Shown in pieces: positions 7,177 through 8,155 of a DNA stretch of 8,155 nucleotides. The DNA is from an uncultured Clostridia bacterium (GTDB lineage: Bacteria > Bacillota > Clostridia > UBA1381 > UMGS1253), in NCBI GenBank assembly GCA_937892135.1, contig CALAUK010000112.1:1-8155 (forward strand). The letters are read 5' to 3'. Within the stretch, counting starts at the first letter, position 1. Every line of letters starts with the position of its first letter. The notes below the pieces were generated by a model. That model did not search any database. It worked only from the letters and a program-made list of their open reading frames with translations, and had not been told where the DNA came from. A program made the translations under genes and the position numbers.

Positions 7177-8133
7177 TTACTTTATCATTATTTCATTATA
7201 TTTCATCATGTAAATTTCATCGCGGTAATTGCCAATACATTCTTTGTTTTCTATTCCCTTTAAATTATTTGCAATAAGCTTCATATGATTTACACCGCAT
7301 TCGTATGCATGCGGATATCCTCCACCAAACCGCGGATTTACCTCCGAAATGTAATACTCGCCATTCACATCAAAAATATCAATGTCTATTTGCCCTTCAA
7401 ATCCAAATTCCAAACAGAACTTTTCTATAAGTTTAAAAAGCTTTTCATCTTTAAAAGAAACTGCCTTGTCTGTCTCTCCCGCACGCATAGCTAGCTTTTT
7501 TTTAGTAAACACAGAAACCATTTTTTTGCTGATCATATCAATATAACAATCGGCACCAATCTCCTGGCCGTCCAAAAATTCCTGAATCATAAGATTATCA
7601 TTTTTAGAAAACAGAAGTTCAAGGGTTTCTCTGTCATAAACCTTTGATATGGCGATACTTGCACTTCCACACACAGGCTTCACAAATACGGGATATTTTA
7701 CAATACCTGCGGAAACAGCGTTGTAAAATTCATCTTTATCAATGTATGATTTAGCACAGTTATATCCCCTGTTCGTAAGCCATTTGTACATTTCATACTT
7801 GTTGAGTGTTCTTTCGCAGGCTTCATAAGAAGATCCAATAACAGTCACTCCAAGTTTTTCAAAATCTTCTTTGTGCTTTGCAAGCAGCGAAAGTTCAGGA
7901 TCTATAAGAGAAAGAACCCCCGAAACATTTTCTTTTTTGCATATATCAAGTATCACATCTATATACCCGTTTTCCGTCATCCTGGGAACCTTATAAAACT
8001 TGTCCCCTTCATAAACTGCAGGTGCTATATCGCTACAATCTGTAGCAATAACCGTACCTTTGCCAGCAAGCTCTCTTTTAAAGTATTGTACTATTTTATG
8101 TCTAAGTGCAAAAGCGAGCCCCAAAAGACACAT
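7177..8133 (-). CDS. ATP-grasp family carboxylate ligase (CarB-like, PRK12767 type)
   Basis: ATP-grasp ligase of 318 residues from the ATG at 8133; it activates a carboxylate with ATP as an acyl-phosphate and joins it to an amine or thiol. An N-terminal Rossmann-like pre-ATP-grasp domain covers about 1-110 (IVQYFKREL, VIATDCSDIAPAVY, LSLIDPEL). Lys-binding strand YPVFVKP with K152, Gly/Ser loop GSAS (156-159), MIQEFLDGQEIGAD (182-195) with hinge and ribose-binding Glu, DIDIF (250-254), and the metal-binding SEVNPRFGGGYPHA (263-276) with E264, N266 and R268. Members of this family are common in Firmicute polysaccharide clusters, where they may decorate sugars with amino acids or similar groups; here that is inference. 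The 5' end is doubtful: ATG (8133) and TTG (8136) follow an in-frame TGA and have no ribosome binding site, and the usual first-strand G-T-R-N motif reads FALRH. The substrate is unknown. Confidence 0.85.
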   Translation of the reverse strand: MCLLGLAFALRHKIVQYFKRELAGKGTVIATDCSDIAPAVYEGDKFYKVPRMTENGYIDVILDICKKENVSGVLSLIDPELSLLAKHKEDFEKLGVTVIGSSYEACERTLNKYEMYKWLTNRGYNCAKSYIDKDEFYNAVSAGIVKYPVFVKPVCGSASIAISKVYDRETLELLFSKNDNLMIQEFLDGQEIGADCYIDMISKKMVSVFTKKKLAMRAGETDKAVSFKDEKLFKLIEKFCLEFGFEGQIDIDIFDVNGEYYISEVNPRFGGGYPHAYECGVNHMKLIANNLKGIENKECIGNYRDEIYMMKYNEIMIK

Positions 8134-8155
8134 CAATCAAAATTAAAACAAAACT
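8102..8155 (-). other. Short open stretch at the right edge: tail of an upstream gene or shifted 5' end of the ATP-grasp gene
   Basis: In a second minus-strand frame the last 54 bases of the window are open, enter from beyond the edge, and end at TAG (8102-8104). They encode a hydrophobic peptide containing VLILIDVSFGARF. Either this is the last 17 residues of the preceding gene overlapping the ATP-grasp start, or it is the true N-terminus of the ATP-grasp protein put out of frame by one extra base in the nearby T4 or G4 run. The window is too short to decide. Confidence 0.35.

Noticed and set aside
1..8155. Mobile elements, CRISPR arrays, tRNA or rRNA genes, toxin-antitoxin or phage-defence genes
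   Set aside because: No transposase or integrase motifs, no regularly spaced repeats, no tRNA-like folds noticed, and all eight coding regions are explained as glycan or signalling genes.

Overview
The window looks like chromosomal DNA from a low- to mid-G+C Firmicute, most likely an anaerobic member of the Clostridia. The reasons are strong AGGAGG-type ribosome binding sites, TTG and GTG starts, Lys/Glu/Ile-rich proteins, and a PrpC/PrkC-type phosphatase and kinase pair with a PASTA segment. This placement is inference; no rRNA or other taxonomic marker is present. All eight genes lie on the minus strand and are read from right to left. Gaps are 34 bases or less and one junction overlaps, so the window is nearly all coding, and there is no gene-free stretch over 300 bases.

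Region 1 (about 8133 down to 1983) is the downstream part of a surface or exopolysaccharide gene cluster. In transcription order it holds an ATP-grasp ligase (7177-8133), a WbuB-like glycosyltransferase (5944-7149), two GT-B, GT4-type glycosyltransferases (4971-5927 and 3855-4961), a multi-pass membrane protein resembling GT-C glycosyltransferases but apparently short at its C-terminus (3022-3855), and an SGNH/GDSL-type esterase with an N-terminal beta-rich domain (1983-2999). Together they would extend a lipid-linked glycan on the inner face of the membrane, add an amide- or ester-type decoration, and modify acyl groups. The priming transferase, flippase, polymerase and sugar-nucleotide enzymes are not in the window and would be expected upstream, beyond the right edge.

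Region 2 (1948 down to 1) is a PP2C-family protein phosphatase followed two bases later by a membrane Ser/Thr kinase of the PrkC/PknB type. The kinase runs off the left edge inside its first PASTA repeat. This pair is a standard Firmicute signalling module that senses cell-wall fragments.

The most notable features are the join of the two modules with no recognisable terminator between them, a clear G+C drop from the kinase side to the glycosyltransferase side, the shortened GT-C-like protein, and an unusual 5' end of the ATP-grasp gene at the window edge. I see no mobile element, CRISPR array or RNA gene, and no clearly undescribed system. The best hypothesis is a strain-variable polysaccharide cluster placed next to a core signalling pair.
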